In this document: one piece after another, positions 39,692 to 49,330 of the stretch
Position numbering within the stretch: position 1 is the stretch's first letter
Layout: every line of letters begins with the position of its first letter
Source: Sphingobacteriaceae bacterium
GTDB lineage: Bacteria; Bacteroidota; Bacteroidia; Sphingobacteriales; Sphingobacteriaceae
DNA length: 50,001 nt
Reading direction: 5' to 3'
Assembly: GCA_019751895.1 (NCBI GenBank)
Contig: JAIEMU010000088.1
Coordinates: 1 to 50,001, forward strand
Made by a program: the position numbers and the translations under genes
The notes under the pieces: model-generated
Seen by the model: only the letters and a program-made list of their open reading frames with translations
What the model was told of the DNA's origin: nothing
Databases searched by the model: none

Positions 39692-40930
39692 TTAATCGAA
39701 ATTCATTATTTTATCTAAAATCTCTTTTTTGCGTTCATTTTCAAAGCCAGCAAAATATGTTTTTGTGGTATTAATATTAGAATGACTAAGTGCTTCACTT
39801 ACAAACTCCATGCTTGCGCCACTTCTTATTGCATTTGTTGCAAAGCTATGTCTTGCTGTATAAGTAGAAACGCCTTTAATACCTAATTCATCTGCATATT
39901 TTCCAAAATGTTGATTAGTATATCTTATAAAGTTTTCTAAATCTTTTGACTGTTTTACGGCGTTATCCTCCGCACAAATAACAGGAAAAATAAAATCCTC
40001 TTTATATTTCGATTTTACCCGATAAGTGTCTATAACATTTCTAGTGAAATCATTTAAAGGAACTAAAACAGCCGCTTGCTGTTTATTGGTATTCTTTGTT
40101 TTGGAACGAAAGAATGAAAAACTATCAGACTCCAAATTTTTAACTTTTAAATTGGCTATATCCTTAAAATTCATACCATTACACGCATACGAAAAAAACC
40201 AAAAATCCTTTGCTTTTTTCTGATGTTCATTATTCGGAACACCTTTAAACAGAATTTTCAACTGCTCTTTAGAAAGGGCTTTTTTAGTTCCTTTTGGCGC
40301 AGGTATAGTATATTTTCCCTTTCCAAATGGATACTGAATTAAATCTATTATATTTTTTTCAATAGCTTGATTCATAATCGCCCTTAATGGCCTAAGATAA
40401 AACCCAATGGTTGTATAAGTTTTTCCACTTTTCAGCATAAAATCTTCATATTTTTTTAACCAAGCAGGCGAAATACCATCAAAATTTGGAGAGAAGTCAT
40501 CATTGAATTTTTTCAATGACTCAAAACTACACCTATAATTACTAGCTGTTTTAACTTGCTCATTTTCATGATGAAAGGCAATCGTTCTATCGTAAAATGA
40601 TTTTAAATCATTCGAAAGTACAACATCTTTTATTTTCATCATTCGCTCAAACTCTTCCAAATTAAAATTAACCATCTTATTTTTAATTTCATTTGCTTCG
40701 GCTTCAATTTTAATCAGCTGCTCTCTTATTTTTTGAAATTTTGGACTCGGTTTATTTGTATTCCAAATACCATTGAAATCTGACTCTGTAAAAGAAAAAT
40801 CCATTTTATAATACAGCCTCTCTTTAGTACTTTTTTTATAAAGTTTAAGTTTAAGAGGGTATGTTCCATCCGTTTTTTTTCTTCTTGAATCAAGATAAAG
40901 CGAGATTGAAATTTTATCTTTTAGCATCAC
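39692..40930 (-). CDS. Tyrosine recombinase/phage integrase-like
   Basis: Arm-type N-terminus, SAM-like domain, C-terminal GVSTYTARHSFATNAIRSGASMEFVSEALSHSNINTTKTYF. Confidence 0.95.
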   Translation of the reverse strand: MMLKDKISISLYLDSRRKKTDGTYPLKLKLYKKSTKERLYYKMDFSFTESDFNGIWNTNKPSPKFQKIREQLIKIEAEANEIKNKMVNFNLEEFERMMKIKDVVLSNDLKSFYDRTIAFHHENEQVKTASNYRCSFESLKKFNDDFSPNFDGISPAWLKKYEDFMLKSGKTYTTIGFYLRPLRAIMNQAIEKNIIDLIQYPFGKGKYTIPAPKGTKKALSKEQLKILFKGVPNNEHQKKAKDFWFFSYACNGMNFKDIANLKVKNLESDSFSFFRSKTKNTNKQQAAVLVPLNDFTRNVIDTYRVKSKYKEDFIFPVICAEDNAVKQSKDLENFIRYTNQHFGKYADELGIKGVSTYTARHSFATNAIRSGASMEFVSEALSHSNINTTKTYFAGFENERKKEILDKIMNFD

Positions 40931-40981
40931 TCTTTGTGGTTAGGAATTATGATTTAACAATAAGTTTTTTTCTTGTGAAAA

Positions 40982-41043
40982 TTTGCACACGATTTGCACA
41001 TAAACAACAAATTTGCACACGATTTTCACATAATTTGCACACA
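40982..41043. repeat. TTTGCACAC(GATTTGCACATAA) direct repeats, left cluster (putative integrase arm sites)
   Basis: Read directly: TTTGCACACGATTTGCACATAA at 40982 and TTTGCACACGATTTTCACATAATTTGCACAC at 41012. Confidence 0.75.
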
Positions 41044-41155
41044 AATATATAAAAATAAAAACAAACATTACACTATTAAATATTATAAATGTTTGTTTAT
41101 CAATTTTTTATACTAATACTTGTTTATCGTTGTTTGTAATTGTTTATATAAAAAA

Positions 41156-41202
41156 TCTGACTGTTAATCAGAGGGTCACTGGTTCGAGCCCAGTCTCGGG
41201 AG
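41156..41202 (+). other. 3' fragment of tRNA-Asn(GTT), probable att core
   Basis: Anticodon arm TCTGA-CTGTTAA-TCAGA, T arm ACTGG-TTCGAGC-CCAGT, acceptor CTCGGGA + G; no 5' half (TCCCGAG/D-arm) upstream. Confidence 0.85.
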
Positions 41203-41213
41203 CTTGAGAATCA

Positions 41214-41247
41214 AAGCCTTACAATTTATTTTGTAAGGCTTTTTTTA
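41214..41247 (+). terminator. Rho-independent terminator after the tRNA-Asn fragment
   Basis: AAGCCTTACAA / TTGTAAGGCTT stem followed by T tract. Confidence 0.85.
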
Positions 41248-41249
41248 TA

Positions 41250-41282
41250 TTTGCACACGATTTGCACATAATTTGCACACGA
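41250..41282. repeat. TTTGCACAC direct repeats, right cluster
   Basis: TTTGCACACGATTTGCACATAATTTGCACACGA, same unit as 40982-41043. Confidence 0.75.
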
Positions 41283-41588
41283 ATCGTTCAAATCCTTTCG
41301 AAATCTAGCGTTGTTTCTTATTGTTCCTATTTGATTATACTTGTTTATAGCTTGCTAAAAAAGGGGAAGAAAAATATTTTTAAAACCTAGTTACTACGTT
41401 GCTACAGTACTACCAATTAAGAAGGTTGATTTCAGGGCAATCGTTCAATACCTCTTCCTATCCTCCTTACCCTTTATTTTTTTTAGTATTCGTTATTTTT
41501 AGTATTCGTCAAAATATCGGTTATTATTAATTGTAAATGTTTTAAATAGCTGAAAAATTTTATCTTTATTTTTTAAATTGATCTAATT

Positions 41589-42344
41589 ATGGTAAATAAA
41601 ATAAAAACAAAGATTATCAACTATTTTAAGAGCCCGCTAACAAAAGCAATATTATCATTAATGATTCTCATTATTCTTTTGGTCTGCCAATTCTTCTATG
41701 GACAAGAATTAGATATAAGCTATGAGTATGTTGGTGGCACTATGGTTCTTTTATTTTCCTTATTCACTTATTTTATATTAAAATTCTTTTATCCTGAAAA
41801 GCATATTTGTTTTTTGCTTTTTCGTACCTCCTTTAGTGTTATAAAAGAAAATTATCCAATGCTTTTTCCATCGCAATCCAATGATAATGTAGAAAACGAT
41901 AACGTAATGGATTGTTTAGATAACGAACACACTAAAGAAAGTGCAAAAAAGATTAAACCATTGGATTGTTTAGGTGACGGACACACTGAAGAAAGTGTAA
42001 AAAAAATATGGACAAACTGTAAAGATAAACTCCGACTACAATGCAACAGCTTACCAAACAGTGTTTACTTTATCCAGATAGGTTCAGTCTATCTTTATGC
42101 TCTAGTTGAAGCTGGGATTTTGAAAAAAGACAAAGTTGAAAAATTGTCTGGCCCCAAAACTATTACTTTATCAAAAAAAATTACCGACGGAGAGTTTACG
42201 AATGAGCAAAATTATAGGAATAACAAGATATTATTTAGTTCTGTATCAACAAAAATTAAAAGTGAAAATTCCAAAGAAAGCAAAATATTCGACATAATTA
42301 CAAAAGCAATAAATGAAAAGGATAAAGCAGGTTCAACTAACTAA
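41589..42344 (+). CDS. Membrane protein of unknown function
   Basis: Two N-terminal hydrophobic helices; internal duplicated peptide DCLDNEHTKESAKKI / DCLGDGHTEESVKKI. Confidence 0.6.
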   Translation: MVNKIKTKIINYFKSPLTKAILSLMILIILLVCQFFYGQELDISYEYVGGTMVLLFSLFTYFILKFFYPEKHICFLLFRTSFSVIKENYPMLFPSQSNDNVENDNVMDCLDNEHTKESAKKIKPLDCLGDGHTEESVKKIWTNCKDKLRLQCNSLPNSVYFIQIGSVYLYALVEAGILKKDKVEKLSGPKTITLSKKITDGEFTNEQNYRNNKILFSSVSTKIKSENSKESKIFDIITKAINEKDKAGSTN

Positions 42345-42950
42345 TATTAAATACATAACTCCAAATAAATGATGTATTTCGAACAATAGTGTTAGTATTT
42401 ATTATCCAATAAAACAACAATACTTGTTTCAAAATAATATTTCAATTATAATACATTCAAAGAACATCTTTTTTTTAAAAATAATTAAATACAAAAACTA
42501 GAACTAAGCATATTTTTATTCAGAATTTCAACTCCCCCCTAAACAAATCGAATTAATCCCACACCATTACACTTATCTATTTATAACCTTAACCCAAGTT
42601 TTGCATATCATAGAGTCAAATTTGCTTCACGCAAACAAAAAGAGTTAGTTGAATTTACCCAAAATATACAACATTATTGATAATGCAGCACGCAGGTAAC
42701 ATTATAACAATGCATCTTAATTATTGAGTATCTATATCAGAGCAAGAGCTGAAAATTGTTTCACAGCAAAACAAAAATGAGGTGTTGCTGCAATTTACAA
42801 CAGCTTTCAGTCCTCCCAAAAACCTTCATTTAATTATAGCAGCACTAAAATAGTAGTATTTAAGCTATCGAATTAGACGATGCCCTCCACTAAAAAACAC
42901 TCATCAAAATCCGCCTACTTCTCCTTCCTTAACTAAGTTATAACAGCCCA

Positions 42951-42980
42951 TCCCTCCCTATTTTCTGTAATAGGGAGGGA
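42951..42980. repeat. Perfect 12-bp inverted repeat upstream of the mobilization-module operon
   Basis: TCCCTCCCTATT - TTCTGT - AATAGGGAGGGA. Confidence 0.8.
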
Positions 42981-43042
42981 AGGATGGATATCTTGAAAAA
43001 AAAATTTTGTCGTTTTGTTGCACAAAATAAAAACAAAGAAAA

Positions 43043-43357
43043 ATGATAAAAAACAAATCCAAAGAGAAACTCGCGATGTTTCTATCTTCGTTTCTGCTTT
43101 CAGACGAAGAAAGTCAAGAAAAACAACAAACCCCCACTTTTAAACCCGAAGCAGCGGAAGAAGACACCATAGGTGGTATAGATCTAGCTATGGCCGTAAC
43201 CGGCTGGTCCGCGGCAACGATTTATTCGAAAACAGCCCCATCCTCTAGTAGTACTATCCCTGTGATGGCACTCAGTCGTAAACACCTTAGGTTTTCGAAA
43301 AAAGCACTCATTCATTGGATGCAAAATGGCGGGGATAAAAGAAAGGAGGGGAAATAA
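43043..43357 (+). CDS. Excisionase-like HTH DNA-binding protein
   Basis: DLAMAVTGWSAATIYSKTAP...MALSRKHLRFSKKALIHWMQ. Confidence 0.6.
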   Translation: MIKNKSKEKLAMFLSSFLLSDEESQEKQQTPTFKPEAAEEDTIGGIDLAMAVTGWSAATIYSKTAPSSSSTIPVMALSRKHLRFSKKALIHWMQNGGDKRKEGK

Positions 43358-44541
43358 TGGCAACAGATGAGAAAAATCAAAACCATTTTGAGCCGAAAAT
43401 TTTTAAAATGATAAATTTTTTGAAAAAAAATTTTTTAATCCAAAAAAATGAAATAACGGGCGAAATTCAAATAAAGCGAAAATCTGAAAATGAGTTCAAT
43501 TCAATAAACATCAGCGATTTATACTTAGAATTGAGCTCAAATGGCATAAAAACGTCCATCAGAGATATTGAGATTTATTTATCAAGCAGCAAAATCGCAA
43601 TCGTAAATCCCTTTCGGGAATATTTTGAGAAAATTCAGGATTTGTATTCAGCAGAGGAACACGGCGATTGTATATCTGAATTTTCAAAATATATCACTGT
43701 ATGCGATGATAAACAAGATTTTTGGGAAGTTCAATTAAAAAAATGGTTGGTTAGAACCGTAAAGTGCGGACTTGAAAATAATTTTTTCAACAAAAATGCC
43801 ATAATTCTCGTTTCTGAGAAACAAAACACAGGCAAAAGTACATTTACGAGATTTTTAGTTCCCAATGAATTAGCGGATTACGTCGTCGAAAACATTACCA
43901 TAGATAAAGATAGTTTGATTTCTTTGACCGAAAATTTAATTGGTATTCTCGACGAAATGGCATCATTGAGCAAGGTAGAAATAACGGCTTTGAAGAGCAT
44001 TTTAAGCAAAAAAGAAGTCAAAATTCGAGCTCCTTATGAACGAAAAGCAGAAATGAAACCAAGACGGATTTCCTTTATCGGCTCTACCAATAGGCGAGAT
44101 TTTTTAACTGACGAAACCGGTAACGTGAGGTGGCTGTGTTTTGAAATCGAAGGAATAAATTGGGATTATGCGACAAAAATCGACATCGACATCATTTGGT
44201 CTCAAGCTTATTTTTTGCATCAAAACAATTTCAAATGCGAACTTACCGCTGAAGAAATCGCTGAAAATGAAATTTCGAGTAAGAATTTCAGGCGAATAAC
44301 CGCCGAGCAAGAACTCATTCAAAAGTATTTTTCCCCCTCTACTAAAGAAGAAGGAGAATTTATGACACCGACCGAAATAACCAACTTTTTAAATCTCGAA
44401 GTTTCTCAAAATTTAAAAACAAACGTCTCAAACATTGGAAAAGCACTAAAAATTTTAGGCTATCAGAATGAACAAAAAAGATGCCATAATGGTGATTTTA
44501 ACCCTGTTCGCGGGTATTATGTTACAAAAAATAAAACTTAA
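43357..44541 (+). CDS. VapE/VirE-like primase-helicase family ATPase
   Basis: IILVSEKQNTGKSTFTRFL, LIGILDEMASLSKVEITALKSILSKKEVKIRAPYER, FIGSTNRRDFLTDETGNVRW. Confidence 0.8.
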   Translation: MATDEKNQNHFEPKIFKMINFLKKNFLIQKNEITGEIQIKRKSENEFNSINISDLYLELSSNGIKTSIRDIEIYLSSSKIAIVNPFREYFEKIQDLYSAEEHGDCISEFSKYITVCDDKQDFWEVQLKKWLVRTVKCGLENNFFNKNAIILVSEKQNTGKSTFTRFLVPNELADYVVENITIDKDSLISLTENLIGILDEMASLSKVEITALKSILSKKEVKIRAPYERKAEMKPRRISFIGSTNRRDFLTDETGNVRWLCFEIEGINWDYATKIDIDIIWSQAYFLHQNNFKCELTAEEIAENEISSKNFRRITAEQELIQKYFSPSTKEEGEFMTPTEITNFLNLEVSQNLKTNVSNIGKALKILGYQNEQKRCHNGDFNPVRGYYVTKNKT

Positions 44542-44543
44542 TA

Positions 44544-44872
44544 TGAACGAAAAAAATCTAAAAGAACTCCTGAAAAATGCAATCGAAAAAAGGCTTAATT
44601 ATTCAAAACTTCTGGTTGAAATATATGAAGTTGAGCTACAAAAAATAGGTTCAAATATTCAAATAGCGACACTAATTAACGAGGATTTGAAGCTGAAAAA
44701 TAAAATTTTAGCGATTCAAATTTGTGAAATCAAAAGAAAAATGAAAAACAAAAAAAAACCGAAAAATGTCAACCAAATGAAAAAAAAATCATGGGTTGAA
44801 ACAGAAACAGATTTCGATAATGCAATAAATTTTGCCAACGATTTAAGAACAAAAACAGATAAATTATTCTAA
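44544..44872 (+). CDS. Small helical protein, mobilization-module associated
   Basis: In-frame ATG after the upstream stop (MNEKNLKELL...); the track start at 44468 overlaps the previous gene. Confidence 0.5.
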
Positions 44873-44874
44873 AA

Positions 44875-45588
44875 ATGAAAAAAATAAACTTTATACTACA
44901 AGGAAAAGGTGGCGTAGGTAAATCTCTACTCACCACATTTATAGCTGACTATGAGCTAAATAATACTAAATCAATATTTTTAGATTTGGACTCAGAGAAC
45001 AAAACACTTTTCAAAACCATCGCACCGAAACTCGGTAAAGACCGCGTAAAAACTATTTCATTATTGGATGAAAAAAGCAAGGATTTAAAAAACGAAAACC
45101 TGCTTTCTATTTTAGAAACAGCTGCCGAAAAAGAGGAATTCGAAAACTTCTATTTTGACTTTGGTGGTCGAGAATCGTCTGCATTATTAAATCTAACCAA
45201 ATCAACGGATTATACCTTAGATTTCATTCGTGAAATTGGGATTGATTTAGACCTTGAAGTCAACTATTTGATTATCGTGGGCGGTGATAAAACAGACTAC
45301 AAATCTTGTCTGGATTTTGCTTATTATTTTGCTTTGTTTGCCCAAAATAAAGAACAAATAAAGGTCATTCTCAACGAATATTCGTTCTCAAACGAGGAAT
45401 TACTCATCAAAACAGAAGAAATATTTAAAAAAGAAGGTGTGAAAACTTTTCGTCTAACATCTATTAATAGCGAAAGAGGAATGAAAATGTTGTATAAAAT
45501 TCAGCAAAATATACCCCTTCAATTAATGGATAAACCTCCATATATGAATATGCTAAAATGTGTTTTTAATATTCTTAACGAACGATAG
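44875..45588 (+). CDS. ParA-like ATPase
   Basis: KINFILQGKGGVGKSLLTTFIADYE...IFLDLDSENKT. Confidence 0.8.
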   Translation: MKKINFILQGKGGVGKSLLTTFIADYELNNTKSIFLDLDSENKTLFKTIAPKLGKDRVKTISLLDEKSKDLKNENLLSILETAAEKEEFENFYFDFGGRESSALLNLTKSTDYTLDFIREIGIDLDLEVNYLIIVGGDKTDYKSCLDFAYYFALFAQNKEQIKVILNEYSFSNEELLIKTEEIFKKEGVKTFRLTSINSERGMKMLYKIQQNIPLQLMDKPPYMNMLKCVFNILNER

Positions 45589-45594
45589 TGAGCT

Positions 45595-46104
45595 ATGGAA
45601 ATGGATAAAATAACGCAAGCCGAAATTTATGCTATAGCAAAAAAATATGGCATTAACCCCATTCATTTGGCAGATGATCAAATGCTTTCTCTTGTGAAAA
45701 TTTTGGATTACGTAGCCAAAGAGCAAGAAAAAAACGTAACCCTTCAGTATCAGGAAAATCATAAAATCATAAAACAATTTAATGAACTCGCATTGAAATT
45801 CAATGAGAAATTAACCCATATCAAAACCGAAACTTACGAGTTTCACAATGCAGATGCTGCTAAAAAATTCGCATTTGCTTTGGGGTTCAGTCGGTGGATT
45901 GGCTTTTCGATTTTTGTTGTTGTGTGTACTATTTGCTGGTATTCTGTATCGCCCAACCCGACAGAGCAGGAAGTGGGAGAAATACTGTTAAATAAAATCA
46001 ATAAAACGAATCTTGGTTTAGATTCAAGTGGCCATGTTGATCGATTTTTCGTTCCACAAGAGAAATATGTGGTTTTTAAAAAAGGAATCCTCATTTCGAA
46101 ATAA
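45595..46104 (+). CDS. Membrane protein, mobilization-module associated
   Basis: 169-aa ORF with TM FALGFSRWIGFSIFVVVCTICWYSV, co-directional with tight spacing. Confidence 0.6.
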   Translation: MEMDKITQAEIYAIAKKYGINPIHLADDQMLSLVKILDYVAKEQEKNVTLQYQENHKIIKQFNELALKFNEKLTHIKTETYEFHNADAAKKFAFALGFSRWIGFSIFVVVCTICWYSVSPNPTEQEVGEILLNKINKTNLGLDSSGHVDRFFVPQEKYVVFKKGILISK

Positions 46105-46228
46105 ATCAAACATAATCACCCATAAATGCACAGAATCATACATTTTAATACACAAAATCAATTGAAATGGGTAAAAATGGGTGATTATGTATGAAAATGG
46201 CTAAGAATAAATAATATACAAAAAATTA

Positions 46229-46312
46229 AAGGTAAGGCAGGGCACTGTTTTGACAAGTCAAAACCCCTGCAAAGGGCAAGCCCTTTTGAAACCCAGTAAA
46301 ATATTTCAATCA
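46229..46312 (+). promoter_or_regulatory. Candidate oriT
   Basis: Two nested palindromes TTTTGACAAGTCAAAA and AAAGGGCAAGCCCTTT immediately upstream of mobC. Confidence 0.55.
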
Positions 46313-46704
46313 TGGAAGAGAATAAATCAATCCACATCAATAAAGGAGGGAGACCAAAAAAATCAAATATTAGAAACAATCGACTAACACTCATGCTGAG
46401 TGAAGATGAGTTTGAAATCATAAAAAAAGCGAGTGAAGTCTCCAATACCAAAATTGGAATCATCGCTAGAAAAATGTTACTAAAATCATCTATTGTATCC
46501 ATAGAAGCATTAACAGAAGACGAGAAAAAAGCCTTGCGAGATTTCAACCTGATGGGAAATAATTTAAATCAGATAGCAAAAGGGTTTAACGAGTCGGGAA
46601 AAATTGATGAATCTGAAATTGTAGAAATAAAAAAAGTAGTTAAAAAGATTATTGAGTTTTTCGAAAACACCTATTATGCTCATTCAAACGCAAAGAAATT
46701 TTAG
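46312..46704 (+). CDS. mobC: Mobilization protein MobC-like (relaxosome accessory)
   Basis: GGRPKKSNIRNNRLTLMLSEDEFEIIKKASE...FNLMGNNLNQIAKGFNESG. Confidence 0.85.
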   Translation: MEENKSIHINKGGRPKKSNIRNNRLTLMLSEDEFEIIKKASEVSNTKIGIIARKMLLKSSIVSIEALTEDEKKALRDFNLMGNNLNQIAKGFNESGKIDESEIVEIKKVVKKIIEFFENTYYAHSNAKKF

Positions 46705-48142
46705 TTTCAAAAACACGTTGACTTATATATGTGATACCAAAAAAGATGCAGAAATAATCTCTGCATCGGTATCCTTATTTATCCCTCACTCTTTTGATGA
46801 CAAAGAAGACATGAGCTTTATGATTAACCAATTTATGCGGGAGTATCAACAAAAAATTGAAATCGAAAATCATAAAGTAAAAGAGCCTTTGGCGCATCAT
46901 CGAATTTCGTTTGCGGGTACGGATGATAGAACATTGAGTAAAGCTGAAAAGAAAATAATCGTGGAGGATTATATTCAGCAAAGAGGGTTAGAAAACACAA
47001 AGTGGATTGCGGTGGAACACAATGACACTGAGCATAAGCACATTCATTTGGTTTTTTCGAGAATTGGTTTTGATTTGAAGCTAATTCATGAAAATGATTT
47101 TGAACGCAATACCGAGTTGGCTTACAAAATGGCGATAAAACATAATATACAGGTGACTGATAATGTTGAAATTGAATACGTAAAACAGATTTTACCAAAG
47201 AGACTTAAAAAAGCAGAAAATTTTATCGTCTTTGAAAACCTATGCTCGAAAATTGGTTTAAAAATAATCATTAATGATACCGACATCGTGCTCAAAGGCG
47301 AAACATTGCATCGGGTAATTGATAAAAAATCATTAGAAAGGATATTTATTCATAATCAGGAAAACAAGTTAAAACGAAAAACGAAGAAACCAGATTGGGA
47401 ATTAAAACAGGAAAGGAAGAACGAAAGAGCTAATAAAACAGGTGAAAAATCATCAAGTAATCCGCAAAAGAAAGAATTGAGCTTGCGTGAATTATTGCCT
47501 CTTCCCCTTCGAACCGCCAAAAACGAACATCATTTGGTGAAAAAATTAGCTGTTGCCGCTAAAATTGAAGTTGTTGATTTAGGGAATTCATTGAAAATAG
47601 AAAACAAGATTTTTTCAAAGTCCGATTTACAACTTTTTTACAAAGAAAATAGAATCCAAAAAAATGAAGCTACGCTAAAAGACAAGTTACCTATTACGAT
47701 AAAAAATGCCACGTCATTAATCGAATTTAATCAGTTGTTTTCTATGCTACCCATTTCCGCACAACATGTTGTTTCTTCGGTTTTAAAGGAGCATACGCAA
47801 ATAGAGTTAGACACTATGTTTGATGAAAATAGCAAAGAATTTAAGTCGCTAATTCATGGAAGTGAAACTGAAATAGACTTGTTTTTAAATGAATCCAGTG
47901 AGCAGGAAATCATCACAAAATTACACGAAGAATCGGAAGAAATAGACGACGATGCTTTTGAAAAGATAATGTTCAAACTTGATGAAAGCTTCCTTTTAGA
48001 AGATGTAATGGAAGGTTTAGCGGAACTGTTAAATTTCGACAGATTTATTTTCGCCATGCAAAACATGCCTAATGTAATGAATAGAGGAGATACGAGAAGT
48101 AATGAAAAATCTAAAAAAAGAACAAGAAAAAGAACAAAATAA
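46652..48142 (+). CDS. mobA: Relaxase/mobilization nuclease (MobA/VirD2-like)
   Basis: HHRISFAGTDDRTLSKAEKKIIVEDYIQQRGLENTKWIAVEHNDTEHKHIHLVFSRIGFD, His-triad HxHIH relaxase motif. Confidence 0.85.
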   Translation: MSFSKTPIMLIQTQRNFSFKNTLTYICDTKKDAEIISASVSLFIPHSFDDKEDMSFMINQFMREYQQKIEIENHKVKEPLAHHRISFAGTDDRTLSKAEKKIIVEDYIQQRGLENTKWIAVEHNDTEHKHIHLVFSRIGFDLKLIHENDFERNTELAYKMAIKHNIQVTDNVEIEYVKQILPKRLKKAENFIVFENLCSKIGLKIIINDTDIVLKGETLHRVIDKKSLERIFIHNQENKLKRKTKKPDWELKQERKNERANKTGEKSSSNPQKKELSLRELLPLPLRTAKNEHHLVKKLAVAAKIEVVDLGNSLKIENKIFSKSDLQLFYKENRIQKNEATLKDKLPITIKNATSLIEFNQLFSMLPISAQHVVSSVLKEHTQIELDTMFDENSKEFKSLIHGSETEIDLFLNESSEQEIITKLHEESEEIDDDAFEKIMFKLDESFLLEDVMEGLAELLNFDRFIFAMQNMPNVMNRGDTRSNEKSKKRTRKRTK

Positions 48143-48158
48143 ATAATTTAATAGAAAA

Positions 48159-48554
48159 ATGGAAAATTTAGAAAACTACACAAGAGAAGACGGAACAGAG
48201 GATGTAAAAATGTTAAGTCTAGCCAAAAATGATGTTGAAAAAAATCATATCTCTAAAAAAATAATTGATTTGTATTTAGCCTTAGAAAATGCGCAAGCTA
48301 TGGAATGGGCAACCGAAGAGTATAAAGGAAAGCATTCAAAAATAGTGTTAGAATATGGCTTTGGGCGTGAAAACATTCTGGCTTTAAAATTTGGGAACAC
48401 TCAACAAAAACTTAAACACGCTAATTGGATTTTAGCTCTTGGAGGTATTAAAGAAAATTTAGAAGCTCAAGGATATGTCAGTAATAAGCAGCGCCAAAAA
48501 CATGCTGATAGAATTAAAGTGCTAGAAAAAAGAAAGTTGATTTTTGGAAAATAA
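48159..48554 (+). CDS. Hypothetical protein downstream of the relaxase
   Basis: 131-aa ORF co-directional with mobA. Confidence 0.5.
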   Translation: MENLENYTREDGTEDVKMLSLAKNDVEKNHISKKIIDLYLALENAQAMEWATEEYKGKHSKIVLEYGFGRENILALKFGNTQQKLKHANWILALGGIKENLEAQGYVSNKQRQKHADRIKVLEKRKLIFGK

Positions 48555-48620
48555 GGTACTAAACCATAAAGTGTGTAAGTTAAAAAATTAAGGGGTTTAT
48601 AAATCCCTTAATTTTTTTAA
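48555..48620. repeat. Second copy of the ACTAAACCATAAAGTGTGTAAGTT terminator-like repeat
   Basis: GGTACTAAACCATAAAGTGTGTAAGTTAAAAAATTAAGGGGTTTATAAATCCCTTAATTTTTTTAA; matches 490-555. Confidence 0.8.
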
Positions 48621-48645
48621 GTTGAATTTGGGGAGTGTAATCTAT

Positions 48646-48841
48646 GTAAATTAATGAGTACTTTTACGACATGGAACCACAGAAAACTACCGAAATATCG
48701 CAAACGCTCAATGAAAATTTAGCGCATAATTCAGAAATGTTGACGCTTTTAGAACAACAAGCAGTAATGGAGAATTTCTACCAAGCTGCAAAGAAGTTGG
48801 GGTTGCCCAATGCAGAAGATTTTCTAACTTTGGAAGATTAA
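48646..48841 (+). repeat. Duplicated ~196-bp block, copy 2
   Basis: Near-identical to 16777-16972. Confidence 0.9.
48671..48841 (+). CDS. Small 56-aa protein, paralogue of 16802-16972
   Basis: Frame conserved; differences by eye give H>N, P>L, L>V, D>E, D>N plus silent changes. Confidence 0.6.
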   Translation: MEPQKTTEISQTLNENLAHNSEMLTLLEQQAVMENFYQAAKKLGLPNAEDFLTLED

Positions 48842-48872
48842 AGAATTTGTCTAATTTAGAAAGGCACTAAAA

Positions 48873-49130
48873 TTGGGTGCTTACACTTTCAACCAAAATT
48901 GTTTTTCTGTAGAAAACGAGATCTATACATTTCAATCAAAAAAAGGAAATCGTTATAACTTCACATCATGGGCAAACAGACACAACTTGCCGGAAATCAA
49001 AAATGAAAAAAATATAGTGCTTATTCACAATCCTGAAAAGATTAAAGAAAAGGAATTATCAAATATTCAACTCATACTTGCAGGGTATTTACACGGTGGA
49101 CAATTTTTGTTTTTTCAAAACAAAGAATAA
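48873..49130 (+). pseudogene. Short ORF with no ATG start, possible gene fragment
   Basis: Begins at TTG in the track; followed by in-frame stops in sequence that still looks codon-like in another frame. Confidence 0.35.
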
Positions 49131-49330
49131 TTCAAATTTCCCAGGTTGTTTACTTTACAAACATTGTGCAGATATAAAACTTGTAAATGAAACGATTTTG
49201 ACAGTAAGCAAAGGATTAGGTGATACATTCCTTTAGACTTAACTGCCCAAAAGAAATAGTGAAAATAAACATAGAATGAAAATTTGAATTTACGTAACTT
49301 GCTACATTTTCAAAAAAACAATAAACCACC

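Noticed and set aside
41101-41202. Complete tRNA gene
   Set aside because: Only the anticodon arm, T arm and 3' acceptor strand are present; no D-arm or 5' acceptor strand upstream.
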